Notes: generated by a model from the letters alone, not told the origin. 23,254 nt of DNA from Spirochaetia bacterium (GCA_026002305.1 BOBI01000020.1:1-23254); one strand, 5' to 3'; numbered from the stretch's first letter, positions 1-7,865 are shown. Numbers and translations: made by a program.

Positions 1-106
1 GTATAGCCTCGATAAAGGCCGGGTGCCATGCTATGGGGTTTTCGTTTGCTGTTTCGTTTACGGGTTTAATGTCCGGATCATCCTGCATACGTAACCATAG
101 AGGCAT
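1..106 (-). CDS. Partial N-terminus, possible Rpn/PD-(D/E)XK transposase-like protein
   Basis: A reading frame runs leftwards from an ATG at 106 (alternative in-frame ATG at 88) and is open for 35 codons to the window edge, so only the N-terminus is present. It contains NPIAWHPAFIEAI. From memory, a similar N-terminal string occurs in large multi-copy families of Treponema and gut Firmicutes annotated as Rpn or PD-(D/E)XK nuclease family transposases; no catalytic residues lie inside the window, so this is family resemblance only. Neither start has a good Shine-Dalgarno sequence. It is divergent from the DUF4912 gene and separated from it by the nested repeat element. It could also be a chance open frame. 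Confidence 0.4.
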   Translation of the reverse strand, partial: MPLWLRMQDDPDIKPVNETANENPIAWHPAFIEAI

Positions 107-133
107 TTAGCGGCAAGTGCAAGTAGCGGAAAG

Positions 134-362
134 TCAGGATAAACGCATAGACTTTGAAAACAGGAGGGGATCACGCAAAGGCGCAAAGTATGCATGAGTT
201 TTTGTATGTAAGTTTTTATGAAGCATCAAGAATCATTGTTTTTACGGAATGTTTTTCATAAATTCTTGATTTTTCCCTGCGGCTCCGCGGCTCTGCGTGA
301 AAATTCTTGTTTTTTTGAAATTTTTGTCATATTTCATGTAAGAAAATTTTCTATGCGTTTAT
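134..362. repeat. Nested inverted-repeat element
   Basis: Three concentric inverted repeats are visible. Outer arms: ATAAACGCATAG at 139-150 against its exact complement at 351-362. Middle arms: TCACGCAAAGGCGCAAAG at 171-188 against 283-300, 14 of 18 positions matching. Inner arms: ATCAAGAAT at 225-233 against its exact complement at 262-270. The interior is AT-rich, with no convincing gene. The outer arm recurs at 23028-23054. The arrangement resembles a MITE or a palindromic intergenic repeat; no target-site duplication was recognised. It fills most of the 328-base gap between the left-edge gene and the DUF4912 gene. Confidence 0.6.
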
Positions 363-387
363 TCTACCGGCCCTGCTGAGTATGCCC

Positions 388-416
388 TTGACAACGCTTT
401 CAACTTTTAACATCAT
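388..416 (+). promoter_or_regulatory. Candidate sigma70-type promoter for the DUF4912 operon
   Basis: A perfect -35 hexamer TTGACA (388-393) is followed after 17 bases by CATCAT (411-416, 4 of 6 matches to TATAAT). It lies directly upstream of the AAGGGG ribosome site and the ATG at 435. The -10 match is weak and the leader would be very short, so this is tentative. Confidence 0.35.
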
Positions 417-434
417 TTACTATGAAGGGGTTTT

Positions 435-1157
435 ATGGATGACTATGACTTACATCTTCCCTACCTTGAACGGTTGAGTAAAAATGAGCTTGTTGAACTT
501 GCAAAGCGTTTAGGTGTAGATATTCCTGCCGGTTTGGACCGTTTATTTATTATAGAAGAATTATTAGAGTGTGCGCCGTGTCTTAATATATATCAGGAAG
601 AGAATGGTTTTAGCGAACAATTCCTTGCGGCTTCCGCTCTTGCCGAAACCGATATACCCGCTCCGGTGGAGCTGCCTAAACAGTATAATTTAACTTATAT
701 TGAAGCGATTGTCCGCGATCCCTTATGGGTTTTTGTGTATTGGGAAGTGCGCGGCGCCGATAAAACCCAACTTGAAAAAACGGCCGGTTTTCAGGGGTAT
801 CTGTTAAAGGTTTCTCTTTTTAAATGCATAGCGGACAATTCTAAAAGTGTTCAGTATACGGTTTCTGTTGCCCCGGATGATACATCGTGGTATTTGAATT
901 TCCCTCCCGATAATCCGTGCCGCCGGATCTGTAATATGGTTGACGGCTGTTCGTTTCGTGTTGAGCTTTGCGCGGAAATCAATGACGAAATAACGGTTCT
1001 CGCGCATACACAGTCATTTACGCTGCCTGGTGTTTTAGGTCCCTCCGGTGAGGGCAATACAATGCTGCGAATTAATCCTTTTATCAGATTGTCAGGATTA
1101 GACGATCTTCAGGTGCTGCGAAACGGCGAGCGGACATCGCGGCTGTGGCAGCATTAA
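435..1157 (+). CDS. DUF4912 domain-containing protein
   Basis: 240 residues, predicted cytoplasmic, with no signal peptide. Residues about 10-45 (YLERLSKNELVELAKRLGV and following) look like a SAP/Rho-N-type helical module. Residues about 80-225 form the DUF4912 domain, recognisable by YNLTYIEAIVRDPLWVFVYWEVR, with later beta-rich segments. The family's function is not established; DUF4912 genes are often found beside GH57/DUF1957 alpha-glucan enzymes, as here. The start is the ATG at 435, preceded by AAGGGG and four bases. It begins a plus-strand run with the GH57-like gene (39-base gap) and the lipoprotein gene. A role in glycan or cell-surface metabolism is inference from context only. Confidence 0.8.
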   Translation: MDDYDLHLPYLERLSKNELVELAKRLGVDIPAGLDRLFIIEELLECAPCLNIYQEENGFSEQFLAASALAETDIPAPVELPKQYNLTYIEAIVRDPLWVFVYWEVRGADKTQLEKTAGFQGYLLKVSLFKCIADNSKSVQYTVSVAPDDTSWYLNFPPDNPCRRICNMVDGCSFRVELCAEINDEITVLAHTQSFTLPGVLGPSGEGNTMLRINPFIRLSGLDDLQVLRNGERTSRLWQH

Positions 1158-1196
1158 TATAGAATGTAGGGTATTGAAGGAAAAAGAACCGTTCTT

Positions 1197-2825
1197 ATGC
1201 AAAAAAAAAATGCTGTTGCTATTATACTGAATGCGCATCTGCCGTTTATACGTCATCCCGAATTAGTATATTCGTATGAAGAACTTCCTTTTTTTACAAC
1301 CATCTCGGAAACACTTTTACCACTGTTGGAAATGCTGGAACGCTTGGAAGCCGGAAATATTAAATGTAAATTCAGTATTTCTATTTCGCCTACACTGTGT
1401 CATTTATTGAAAGATGAATTTTTACTTAAACGGTATACCGAATATGTTGAGCGCCAAATTTCGTTTGGCAAAAGTGAAATGAAACGTACAAGGGAAAACA
1501 GGTATCTTTATAAACTTGCAAAGTATTATTATATAAAAGCGGTTTATAATAAAGAATTATTTTTGGAACGTTACGACAAAAATATAATAAAAGTGTTTGC
1601 ATCGTTTCAGAAAAAAGACTTTATCGAGATTTTAGCCGCTACGGCAACAAATTGTTTTCTGCCGTTTTACAAGGATCGTCCTTTTGCGGTTAAATCACAG
1701 ATTGAAACCGGTATAAAATCATATATCAAAAATTTCGGCACACCACCTAAAGGTTTCCTGCTATGTGAAGACGGATGGTTTGAAGGGTTGGACGAATACC
1801 TGGACAGAGCAAATATTAATTGGACAATTGTTGATACCCACGCTGTGTTGTTATCAAAGCCGCCCGCGAAATTCGGATGCTTTTTTCCTGTACGCGCGAA
1901 AAGCGACGCCGCCCTATTTGTTAATGATTATTACGCAAACCGCGATATAACAGACCGGACGGCGGGGCTTACGGTTTGCCCTGAATTCAGGGATTATTTT
2001 GATGATGTGGTTGATGAACTTCCCGCAAATGACGTTAAACTTTTTTTAAGTCCGCACGGTTTGCGCACCCCAAGCGGTTATAAATATCATGCGTTAGGCG
2101 AAAGTGGCAAAGAAAAAAAATTATACCGCATTGAAGAAGCAAGGGAAAAAGCGAAGTTTCAAGCCCGTGTCTTTTTTGAACGCCGCGTCTTAACATTAAA
2201 CGAAGCGTCTGCTAATGCTCTCAAAAATGACAGACATCCGTTTATAAGTGTTTGTTCGTGGAAGGCCGATTTGTTCGGCAGGTTTTGGCATGAGGGAACA
2301 CATTTTTTGGAAAACTTATTCAAACTGGCCGGTGAAAATCCGGAAATTGAATTAACGACGCCTTCGCAGTATCTTAAAACAATAAACCATGATTCTATTC
2401 AAAAAGTACAAACGGAATTCTCGTCTTCAAGCAGCAACGGTTATGCCGAAATTTTACTGGACGCTTCTAATGACTGGACGGCACGGCATATTAACCATGC
2501 TCTGGAACGTATGTGTGAATTGTCCAACAGGTTTAGTAACGAAACCGGTTTAAGAGAGCGTGCGTTGAATCAGGCTTTGCGCGAAGTTTTATTGGCTATG
2601 AGCAGCGACTGGCTTCTGTTAATGAATAACAATAATGAACACAGTGCGGCAGACTTGTGGCGTAATTACGCAAAACAAACAACGGTAAATATCCTGCGAA
2701 ACTTTACAACAATTTACGAATCGCTTGGCAGCAGCTATTTAAGCACACGTTTTTTAACAGAGCTTGAATCGCGGCATAATATTTTCCCGCTTATTGATTA
2801 CCGGTTATTTAAAAGGACATCTTAA
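1197..2825 (+). CDS. GH57/DUF1957-family protein, possibly catalytically altered
   Basis: 542 residues, near the usual length of GH57 1,4-alpha-glucan branching enzymes. Family landmarks: HLPFIRHPE near residue 14; IEILAATATNCFLPF (143-157); LLCEDGWFEGLDEYL (188-202, where E191 aligns with the nucleophile Glu); KADLFGRFWHEGTHFLENL (356-374), followed by a TPSQYL segment and a C-terminal helical domain. By eye, two key positions depart from branching enzymes: the His of the 'THG(Y/F)LP' motif is N152, and the acid/base Asp of 'YDAELFGHWW' is K356. Glucan-branching activity is therefore doubtful; binding or a different reaction is possible. The start ATG is followed by a run of ten A residues (1201-1210), and the AAGGA site is unusually distant (15 bases), with a small hairpin between. 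Its stop abuts the TTG start of the next gene. Confidence 0.8.
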   Translation: MQKKNAVAIILNAHLPFIRHPELVYSYEELPFFTTISETLLPLLEMLERLEAGNIKCKFSISISPTLCHLLKDEFLLKRYTEYVERQISFGKSEMKRTRENRYLYKLAKYYYIKAVYNKELFLERYDKNIIKVFASFQKKDFIEILAATATNCFLPFYKDRPFAVKSQIETGIKSYIKNFGTPPKGFLLCEDGWFEGLDEYLDRANINWTIVDTHAVLLSKPPAKFGCFFPVRAKSDAALFVNDYYANRDITDRTAGLTVCPEFRDYFDDVVDELPANDVKLFLSPHGLRTPSGYKYHALGESGKEKKLYRIEEAREKAKFQARVFFERRVLTLNEASANALKNDRHPFISVCSWKADLFGRFWHEGTHFLENLFKLAGENPEIELTTPSQYLKTINHDSIQKVQTEFSSSSSNGYAEILLDASNDWTARHINHALERMCELSNRFSNETGLRERALNQALREVLLAMSSDWLLLMNNNNEHSAADLWRNYAKQTTVNILRNFTTIYESLGSSYLSTRFLTELESRHNIFPLIDYRLFKRTS

Positions 2826-4034
2826 TTGAAAAAGAATTTATTAGTTAGCGTTTCCTCCATTGTATATTCAATATTTTTATTTTCATGTTCGGAAGACAAA
2901 TCCGTATCTGTTGAACGTGTAGACCTAAAAACATTTGATATAGGCAGACTTGAAAGCGAAATAGATCTTTATAATTTAGAAGGAAAAAGAAGTCAAACAA
3001 AAACGGCTATAAAAATGCGTTCCGGACTTTTTTATATTTCCAACGGCAACGGAGAAAAAGTTGCCTGTTACAATTCTTATGGCGATCTTCTTTTTATGAT
3101 TTACAATGATGAAACGAATCCGCCGCTGCGTACATTGCGTACAAAAACAGATAACGCCGCGGTAACACGCTGGGCATACAGTTGGCCGCTTAATTCGCCG
3201 GGGGCTATAGCGGTTAACCACGCCAAACATATTTATGTTGAAGATATACTACCCGCCGAGCGCCATAGTTTTGATAAAGAACAAAAGGCATTGTTAAATT
3301 CTTTGGTTTTGCACTTTGATGCCGACGGACGGTTCATAGAATATTTAGGGCAGGAAGGCCCTGGCGGAACGCCGTTTTCGCGTATTGAAGGAATTTACTC
3401 CTCCGCAAATGATGAAATTGCCGTTGTATGCCGTCTGCCTAAAGGCCGCAAGGTTTATTGGTTTGACGCAGGCGGTACACTTTTATATTTGATACAAATT
3501 TTAGACGACGCGCTTCCAATGCCGGATAATGTTTATGGATTATGGTCGTCGTTGGATCAAATATCAGTATCTCCTGATGAACGAAAACTTTATTTAAAAA
3601 TAGATTACTACCTTGAAATACACGATGAATCAACAGGAACTATCGCCGGCAGAGAGCCCGCGTCCTCGTATATGTGGACTGTTGATGCGGAGAACGGCGC
3701 TTATATTCGAAAAACACCCATTCCTTTCTTTGAGAGCACTACAACACTTAACAATAAAAAAGTTACAGATAAACTTTTATACTCGTTATTTGGCGTTATG
3801 AATAACGCTCTTGTATTTTTGTACAGCCCTATTGAAGAAGGTTTTTCAATTTTAATACTTTCAACCAACGGTAATAATGAACAGCGCCGCGGAATAATTT
3901 CGGTTAACCCGGAAGAATTACAATTCTGTACATTTGATGTATCGGAAGAAGGCATTCTTTCAGCGTTATTAGCGGATAGCTTTAATGTTAAACTACTCTG
4001 GTGGCGTACCGATAAATTAGCCCGCGATATATAA
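2826..4034 (+). CDS. Spirochete-type lipoprotein, propeller-like, function unknown
   Basis: 402 residues starting at a TTG that touches the previous stop codon (TAA at 2823-2825); AAAAGGA sits eight bases upstream, inside the GH57 3' end. The N-terminus is a lipoprotein signal peptide: MKKN, a hydrophobic stretch, then LFSC with Cys21 as the lipidation site (a relaxed spirochete lipobox with Phe at -2). The rest is rich in short beta segments separated by turns, with recurring hydrophobic-strand/DADG- or SPDERKLY-like stretches, suggesting a beta-propeller. It resembles conserved spirochete lipoproteins named after the Leptospira LIC_12708 family, although I cannot confirm that. Co-transcription with DUF4912 and GH57-like genes is likely. 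It converges on the RACo-like gene with a single base between the stop codons. Confidence 0.75.
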   Translation: MKKNLLVSVSSIVYSIFLFSCSEDKSVSVERVDLKTFDIGRLESEIDLYNLEGKRSQTKTAIKMRSGLFYISNGNGEKVACYNSYGDLLFMIYNDETNPPLRTLRTKTDNAAVTRWAYSWPLNSPGAIAVNHAKHIYVEDILPAERHSFDKEQKALLNSLVLHFDADGRFIEYLGQEGPGGTPFSRIEGIYSSANDEIAVVCRLPKGRKVYWFDAGGTLLYLIQILDDALPMPDNVYGLWSSLDQISVSPDERKLYLKIDYYLEIHDESTGTIAGREPASSYMWTVDAENGAYIRKTPIPFFESTTTLNNKKVTDKLLYSLFGVMNNALVFLYSPIEEGFSILILSTNGNNEQRRGIISVNPEELQFCTFDVSEEGILSALLADSFNVKLLWWRTDKLARDI

Positions 4035-4035
4035 T

Positions 4036-5604
4036 TTAAAAACTCATACACGCGACAAATTTATTTTCAAATTCAGGATCATCGGCAAGCTCTACCTTTT
4101 GAACTTGTTTAACAATGTTTTCCATGCCGGAGCGAAGCTCCGTATTAAGAAGAAATGCCGTACCGCCTGACAACGAAGTGTTACCGGCAAATTCAATTTT
4201 ACCGGCAAAAATTTCCGGCAATAACCCTATGTTGATAAGGCTTTTTTCGTTCAAATGATAGCCGAATGAACCTGCAATGATAACGGCATCGACATCCTGC
4301 GGCGTTAGATAAAGTTTTTCAAGCAGCATCTCTATTCCGCAGCGAATTGCCGCTTTTGCAAGCTGTACCTGCCGCACATCCTTTTGTGAAAGAAAAACAT
4401 TGTCCGTGATATAAAAAGTTTTTTTTGCATCGGCAAAGCGCCCGCTCTTTTCAATGACTCCGGTTCTAACCAATTCGCCTGTAATATCTAAAAGGCCGGA
4501 ACCGCAGATGCCTGTTGGAGGGCTGCCGCCTTCTTCGGCGCCTTCTGCACCGCCGATAACGTTATACGAAATGGTGCCGTCATCGCTGCGTGTAAAGGTT
4601 TCAATGGCGCCGCGCGCCGCCCTCATGCCGCAGCTTATATTCATACCCTCGAAACAGGGTCCCGCCGCGGTAGAAGACGCTGCAAGCTGCCCGTTATGCG
4701 CAATTACCATTTCGCCGTTTGTGCCTATATCAATAAAAATTACGGTGCCACGGCGTCCGGCAAGCCCTGTGGCAAGAATCCCCGATGTAATGTCGGCTCC
4801 CACATAAGCGGATATTACAGGCGGTAAATATACAAGGGCGTCCGGCGCAATATCAAGCCCCGTGTTTTTTATATGACCGGCTTTTATATTTGATGTATAA
4901 GGATATTTACCAAGGGGTGCAGGATCGATGCCGCAGGCAAGGTAAAGCATTGTCGTATTTCCGCTGTATACAACTTCGTATATGTTTTCTTTTTTTACCC
5001 CGGCATTAGACGCCATTTTTCCGATCATCTCGTTTATTTGCCGGACAAGACAACCGTGTAATGTTTTTAAGCCTTCCGCTGTTGAGGCAAACTGAATACG
5101 GGACAGTACATCCTGCGCATAAGCTGCTTGAGGGTTAAGTGATGAAATGGATGCAGCCGCCTTACCTGTCTTTGCGTCAATAATAGAAAGGGCAAGTGTT
5201 GTTGTTCCTATATCAACAACAAGGCCGTAACAGGGCGTTTCTTTTGTTATAAAAGGATGCAGCGTATAGTTAAAACTTATTCCCTCAGAAGTAATGTTTA
5301 GCGTATCGTTTTCGGCTTTGTAATCTGGGATAAACACACACATATCGCCTGACTCACCGGTTATTTTTGTACGGCAGGCAGGCACTTTTTCTGTATATGA
5401 TGGATCATCGTTGTGTAAAATTATAACTTTACATTTACCGCAGGTGCCGTTTCCGTTACACGGCGATTCAATCATGGTACCGGCGGCACGGGAAGCCTCC
5501 AACAAAGTGATACCGTCCACTGCAAAAAACGGCTCGCCTGCGGACCTTGCGTTAAGCGAAGTCTTGTTAGTCTTATCCTCGATAAAAAATGAAATATATG
5601 GCAT
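4036..5604 (-). CDS. RACo-type [2Fe-2S]/ASKHA activator of corrinoid proteins (DUF4445)
   Basis: 522 residues from the ATG at 5604. A longer reading to 5640 overlaps the upstream peptidase gene; the 5604 start lies two bases after that stop and has AAAGGG eight bases upstream. Residues about 1-95 are a plant-type [2Fe-2S] ferredoxin domain with C49, C55, C58 and C77. Residues from about 128 form the ASKHA ATPase fold: VVDIGTTT (129-136), then IFIDIGTNGEMV (289-300) and a C-terminal GSFGYH segment. Family members use ATP to drive reduction of Co(II) corrinoid to Co(I) in corrinoid iron-sulfur or methyltransferase proteins. No corrinoid protein or methyltransferase lies in the window, so the partner is unknown. 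It is the last gene of the coaB-coaC-peptidase operon. Confidence 0.88.
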   Translation of the reverse strand: MPYISFFIEDKTNKTSLNARSAGEPFFAVDGITLLEASRAAGTMIESPCNGNGTCGKCKVIILHNDDPSYTEKVPACRTKITGESGDMCVFIPDYKAENDTLNITSEGISFNYTLHPFITKETPCYGLVVDIGTTTLALSIIDAKTGKAAASISSLNPQAAYAQDVLSRIQFASTAEGLKTLHGCLVRQINEMIGKMASNAGVKKENIYEVVYSGNTTMLYLACGIDPAPLGKYPYTSNIKAGHIKNTGLDIAPDALVYLPPVISAYVGADITSGILATGLAGRRGTVIFIDIGTNGEMVIAHNGQLAASSTAAGPCFEGMNISCGMRAARGAIETFTRSDDGTISYNVIGGAEGAEEGGSPPTGICGSGLLDITGELVRTGVIEKSGRFADAKKTFYITDNVFLSQKDVRQVQLAKAAIRCGIEMLLEKLYLTPQDVDAVIIAGSFGYHLNEKSLINIGLLPEIFAGKIEFAGNTSLSGGTAFLLNTELRSGMENIVKQVQKVELADDPEFENKFVACMSF

Positions 5605-5606
5605 TG

Positions 5607-6584
5607 TTATAACCCTTTGTTCATGGCGGGATAACCGCAAAGGCTGCGGGCATTTTTAACCGCATCAATTATTGACATTTCTACAGCGTGGGAGGCTAGA
5701 ATCGCGGCGGCATCAAAGCGGGCATGAACACGGCAAGACGACATCGCAAAAACCGTATCGCCGTCATAGATTGAATGTGCCGGACGGACACAGCGCGCGA
5801 TTCCGTTATGCCCGATAGAGGCAAGCATTGAAGCGGCGGCTTTACCCATAACGGCGTTTGTCATTATACAAACCAGTACTGTGTTGCTTTCTGACGTTTT
5901 ACCGCTAAAAAAATCTTGTTCGGTTTTATAATCCGACAAAATAATTTTTTCACTATTCGCAAAAGTTCCGTCATCGTCTAACGCACCCGCAATAATTTTT
6001 CCGTTTTCTAAAATATCGCCCACACAATTTACCGCGCTGACCGCGGCAACTTCCAAATCGCCAGCACTAAAAGAAGCAAAGCCTATGCCGCCTTTCATGG
6101 CGAAACCGGCGCCGCGTGTTTTTCCGATTGTTGCGCCGGTTCCGGCTCCATAGCAGCCGCTTTTAAAAGCGCCGTTTGTAAAAGCATTTTCGCAGGCGGC
6201 GTAACCCATTGCGGCATCGGGCCGGACATTACACGCGCCGCATTTTAGATCGAACAATATCGCGGCGCTTACATTCGGCACGCACGTTACACCGGCGTCC
6301 CGCCCAATATTATGCTGCTCCAAAAAGCGCATAACGCCGCCGGCCGCGTCCAAACCGAATGAAGAACCGCCCGCGAGCAGCACCGCGTGAACAACCTTGC
6401 GGTTTGCCTTTGGGTTTAGCGCGTCGGTATCGCGGGTGCCCGGGGAGCCGCCGCGTACATCAACGCCGCAGACAGCGCCTGTTTTGTTTATAACTACGGT
6501 ACAGCCTGTGGCTGCCTGTAAATCCTGCGCTTGCCCGATGTAAAAACCTTCGATAAAGGGACGGGGTATGGAGGAGCCTTTCAT
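5607..6584 (-). CDS. P1 family (S58/NylC-DmpA-like) self-cleaving aminopeptidase or hydrolase
   Basis: 325 residues. Landmarks of the P1/Peptidase_S58 fold: GVDVRGGSPGTRDTD (40-54), LLAGGSSFGLDAAGGVMRFL (69-88), GAGTGATIGK (146-155) and SAVNCVGDI (183-191). In the NylC branch the proenzyme cuts itself before a Thr; here the corresponding site is SNTVLVCIMTNA, predicting cleavage between N234 and T235 with Thr as the new N-terminal nucleophile. Family members release N-terminal residues from peptides or cleave amide oligomers; the natural substrate is not predictable. No signal peptide, so cytoplasmic. Its ATG overlaps the coaC stop by four bases (ATGA), and the RACo-like gene starts two bases after its own stop, so translation is probably coupled. 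Confidence 0.87.
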   Translation of the reverse strand: MKGSSIPRPFIEGFYIGQAQDLQAATGCTVVINKTGAVCGVDVRGGSPGTRDTDALNPKANRKVVHAVLLAGGSSFGLDAAGGVMRFLEQHNIGRDAGVTCVPNVSAAILFDLKCGACNVRPDAAMGYAACENAFTNGAFKSGCYGAGTGATIGKTRGAGFAMKGGIGFASFSAGDLEVAAVSAVNCVGDILENGKIIAGALDDDGTFANSEKIILSDYKTEQDFFSGKTSESNTVLVCIMTNAVMGKAAASMLASIGHNGIARCVRPAHSIYDGDTVFAMSSCRVHARFDAAAILASHAVEMSIIDAVKNARSLCGYPAMNKGL

Positions 6585-7132
6585 TTTTTTGAGGCGCCTG
6601 CGGTTAATAATTTTATTTTTTCGATAATTTGTTCGACACCGGCCAAGGCGCCTTTTCCTGTTTCGCCGCAGGCCAAAACAGAATCCTTTGGTTCTACAAA
6701 TAAATATTTTTTTTCAATCAGCTTTTGTATATTTTCCTGAACGATTGGGTTTTCCCACATAGCCGTATTCATGGCAGGACAGATAAGCACCGGTTTATTA
6801 AGAACCGCCATTATTACAGTTGTAAGCATATCATCGGCAATGCCGGATGCCAATTTACCTATGATGTTTGCGGTAGCCGGTGCGATAACAACGACACCGG
6901 CTTTTTTTGCAAGCGATATATGACGGATATCTTCCACATCTGTTTTTTCAAACATACCGGTATAAACTTTATGTTTTGATAATGTTTGAAGTGTCAACGG
7001 CGTGATAAACTTTGTGGCGTTCTGTGTCATAATAACATCAACATTGTAATCTAATTTAACAAGACCATGCGCAATTTCGGCGGCCTTGTAAGCGGCAATA
7101 CTGCCCGTAACCCCTAAAATAATATTTTTCAT
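6581..7132 (-). CDS. coaC: Phosphopantothenoylcysteine decarboxylase (stand-alone CoaC)
   Basis: 183 residues, an FMN-dependent flavoprotein (HFCD family) that decarboxylates 4'-phosphopantothenoylcysteine to 4'-phosphopantetheine in CoA synthesis. Visible signatures: ILGVTGSIAAYKA (5-17, flavin phosphate binding), the active-site His71 in RHISLA, PAMNTAMW (119-126, the PxMNxxMW motif) and the substrate-clamp Cys155 in ACGETGKGAL. Length matches stand-alone CoaC rather than the roughly 400-residue CoaBC fusion of most bacteria; the ligase half is the separate upstream gene. Three bases separate it from coaB, and it overlaps the peptidase start by four. Confidence 0.92.
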   Translation of the reverse strand: MKNIILGVTGSIAAYKAAEIAHGLVKLDYNVDVIMTQNATKFITPLTLQTLSKHKVYTGMFEKTDVEDIRHISLAKKAGVVVIAPATANIIGKLASGIADDMLTTVIMAVLNKPVLICPAMNTAMWENPIVQENIQKLIEKKYLFVEPKDSVLACGETGKGALAGVEQIIEKIKLLTAGASKK

Positions 7133-7135
7133 TTT

Positions 7136-7834
7136 TTATACACGCCCATCCAGCCTCTGACAGTGGTTCAATTCTGAAAACAACACACCGGCGATTCCAT
7201 TTGCGATACCCTGTTTGTCGTTATACGGTGTAATATTTTTTTGTTTGTCAATTAGATAGGCGATGTGTTTATCCGCGTTTATATCTTGGGTATCGTTGGC
7301 AATTATATAATTACATTGGTTATTTTTTAGAAAATCGTACGCTGTTTTTATCAATGTTATTTTATCGACACCGCTTAACAGTTTGAATCCTACAATAATT
7401 GATTCCGGTGAAAGTTTTGGGAATAATGAAATAATTTTTGGGGTGGCTTCCAGCAGCAAAAGAATATTTTTTTCGGTTGAATTTATTTTTCCGTTTGTGT
7501 CCAATATTTTTTCGCCGTTAGGCCTTGTAATTTGTTTTACCCGATAATCGCTTACCGCCATACTATGAACAATAGCAGATATTTTATTTTCAGTTAACAC
7601 TTTTCTAACAGCCGTTTCCAACGATGCCGTATCGGTTATAGGCACTATTGCTGCTTTGGCTGTTTTCGGAATGCACGAATTTGCGGCACATATATAAAAA
7701 ATTTGCTCGCACCCAGGCCGTACCGCCAAGGCGTCCGCGGTAAGGCTGCCAAGCCGTCCGGTTGCCGTATTAGTAATGTTTCGGACAGAATCGATCTTTT
7801 CGGTTGTGCCGCCGGCGGTTACTAAAAAATTCAT
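7136..7834 (-). CDS. coaB: Phosphopantothenate-cysteine ligase (stand-alone CoaB)
   Basis: 232 residues. CoaB activates 4'-phosphopantothenate with a nucleoside triphosphate and joins it to cysteine. Signatures: FLVTAGGTTEKIDSVR (3-18), ITNTATGRLG (20-29), HSMAVSDYRV (90-99), a GKINS segment in place of the common KISS loop, and IANDT (198-202) near the nucleotide site. Size fits the separate CoaB type known from streptococci and relatives. The ATG at 7834 has GGAG upstream (GGAGAACAATAGTAATA spacing). It is the first gene of the four-gene minus-strand operon; a candidate promoter lies at 7866-7893, just downstream of the previous operon's terminator. Confidence 0.9.
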   Translation of the reverse strand: MNFLVTAGGTTEKIDSVRNITNTATGRLGSLTADALAVRPGCEQIFYICAANSCIPKTAKAAIVPITDTASLETAVRKVLTENKISAIVHSMAVSDYRVKQITRPNGEKILDTNGKINSTEKNILLLLEATPKIISLFPKLSPESIIVGFKLLSGVDKITLIKTAYDFLKNNQCNYIIANDTQDINADKHIAYLIDKQKNITPYNDKQGIANGIAGVLFSELNHCQRLDGRV

Positions 7835-7865
7835 TATTACTATTGTTCTCCTATACCCTAGTAAA

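Noticed and set aside
163..188. Short periodic GCAAAGGCGCAAAG considered as a CRISPR-like or tandem repeat
   Set aside because: Only two units and no spacers; it is better explained as one arm of the nested inverted repeat.
4454..4807. 117-codon open frame on the plus strand inside the RACo-like gene
   Set aside because: It is antisense to a well-supported conserved protein, proline/serine-rich, with no domain or ribosome site: a shadow frame.
5605..5640. Longer N-terminus for the RACo-like protein (ATG at 5640)
   Set aside because: It would overlap the peptidase gene, lacks a ribosome site and lies before the conserved ferredoxin domain; the ATG at 5604 has AAAGGG at proper spacing.
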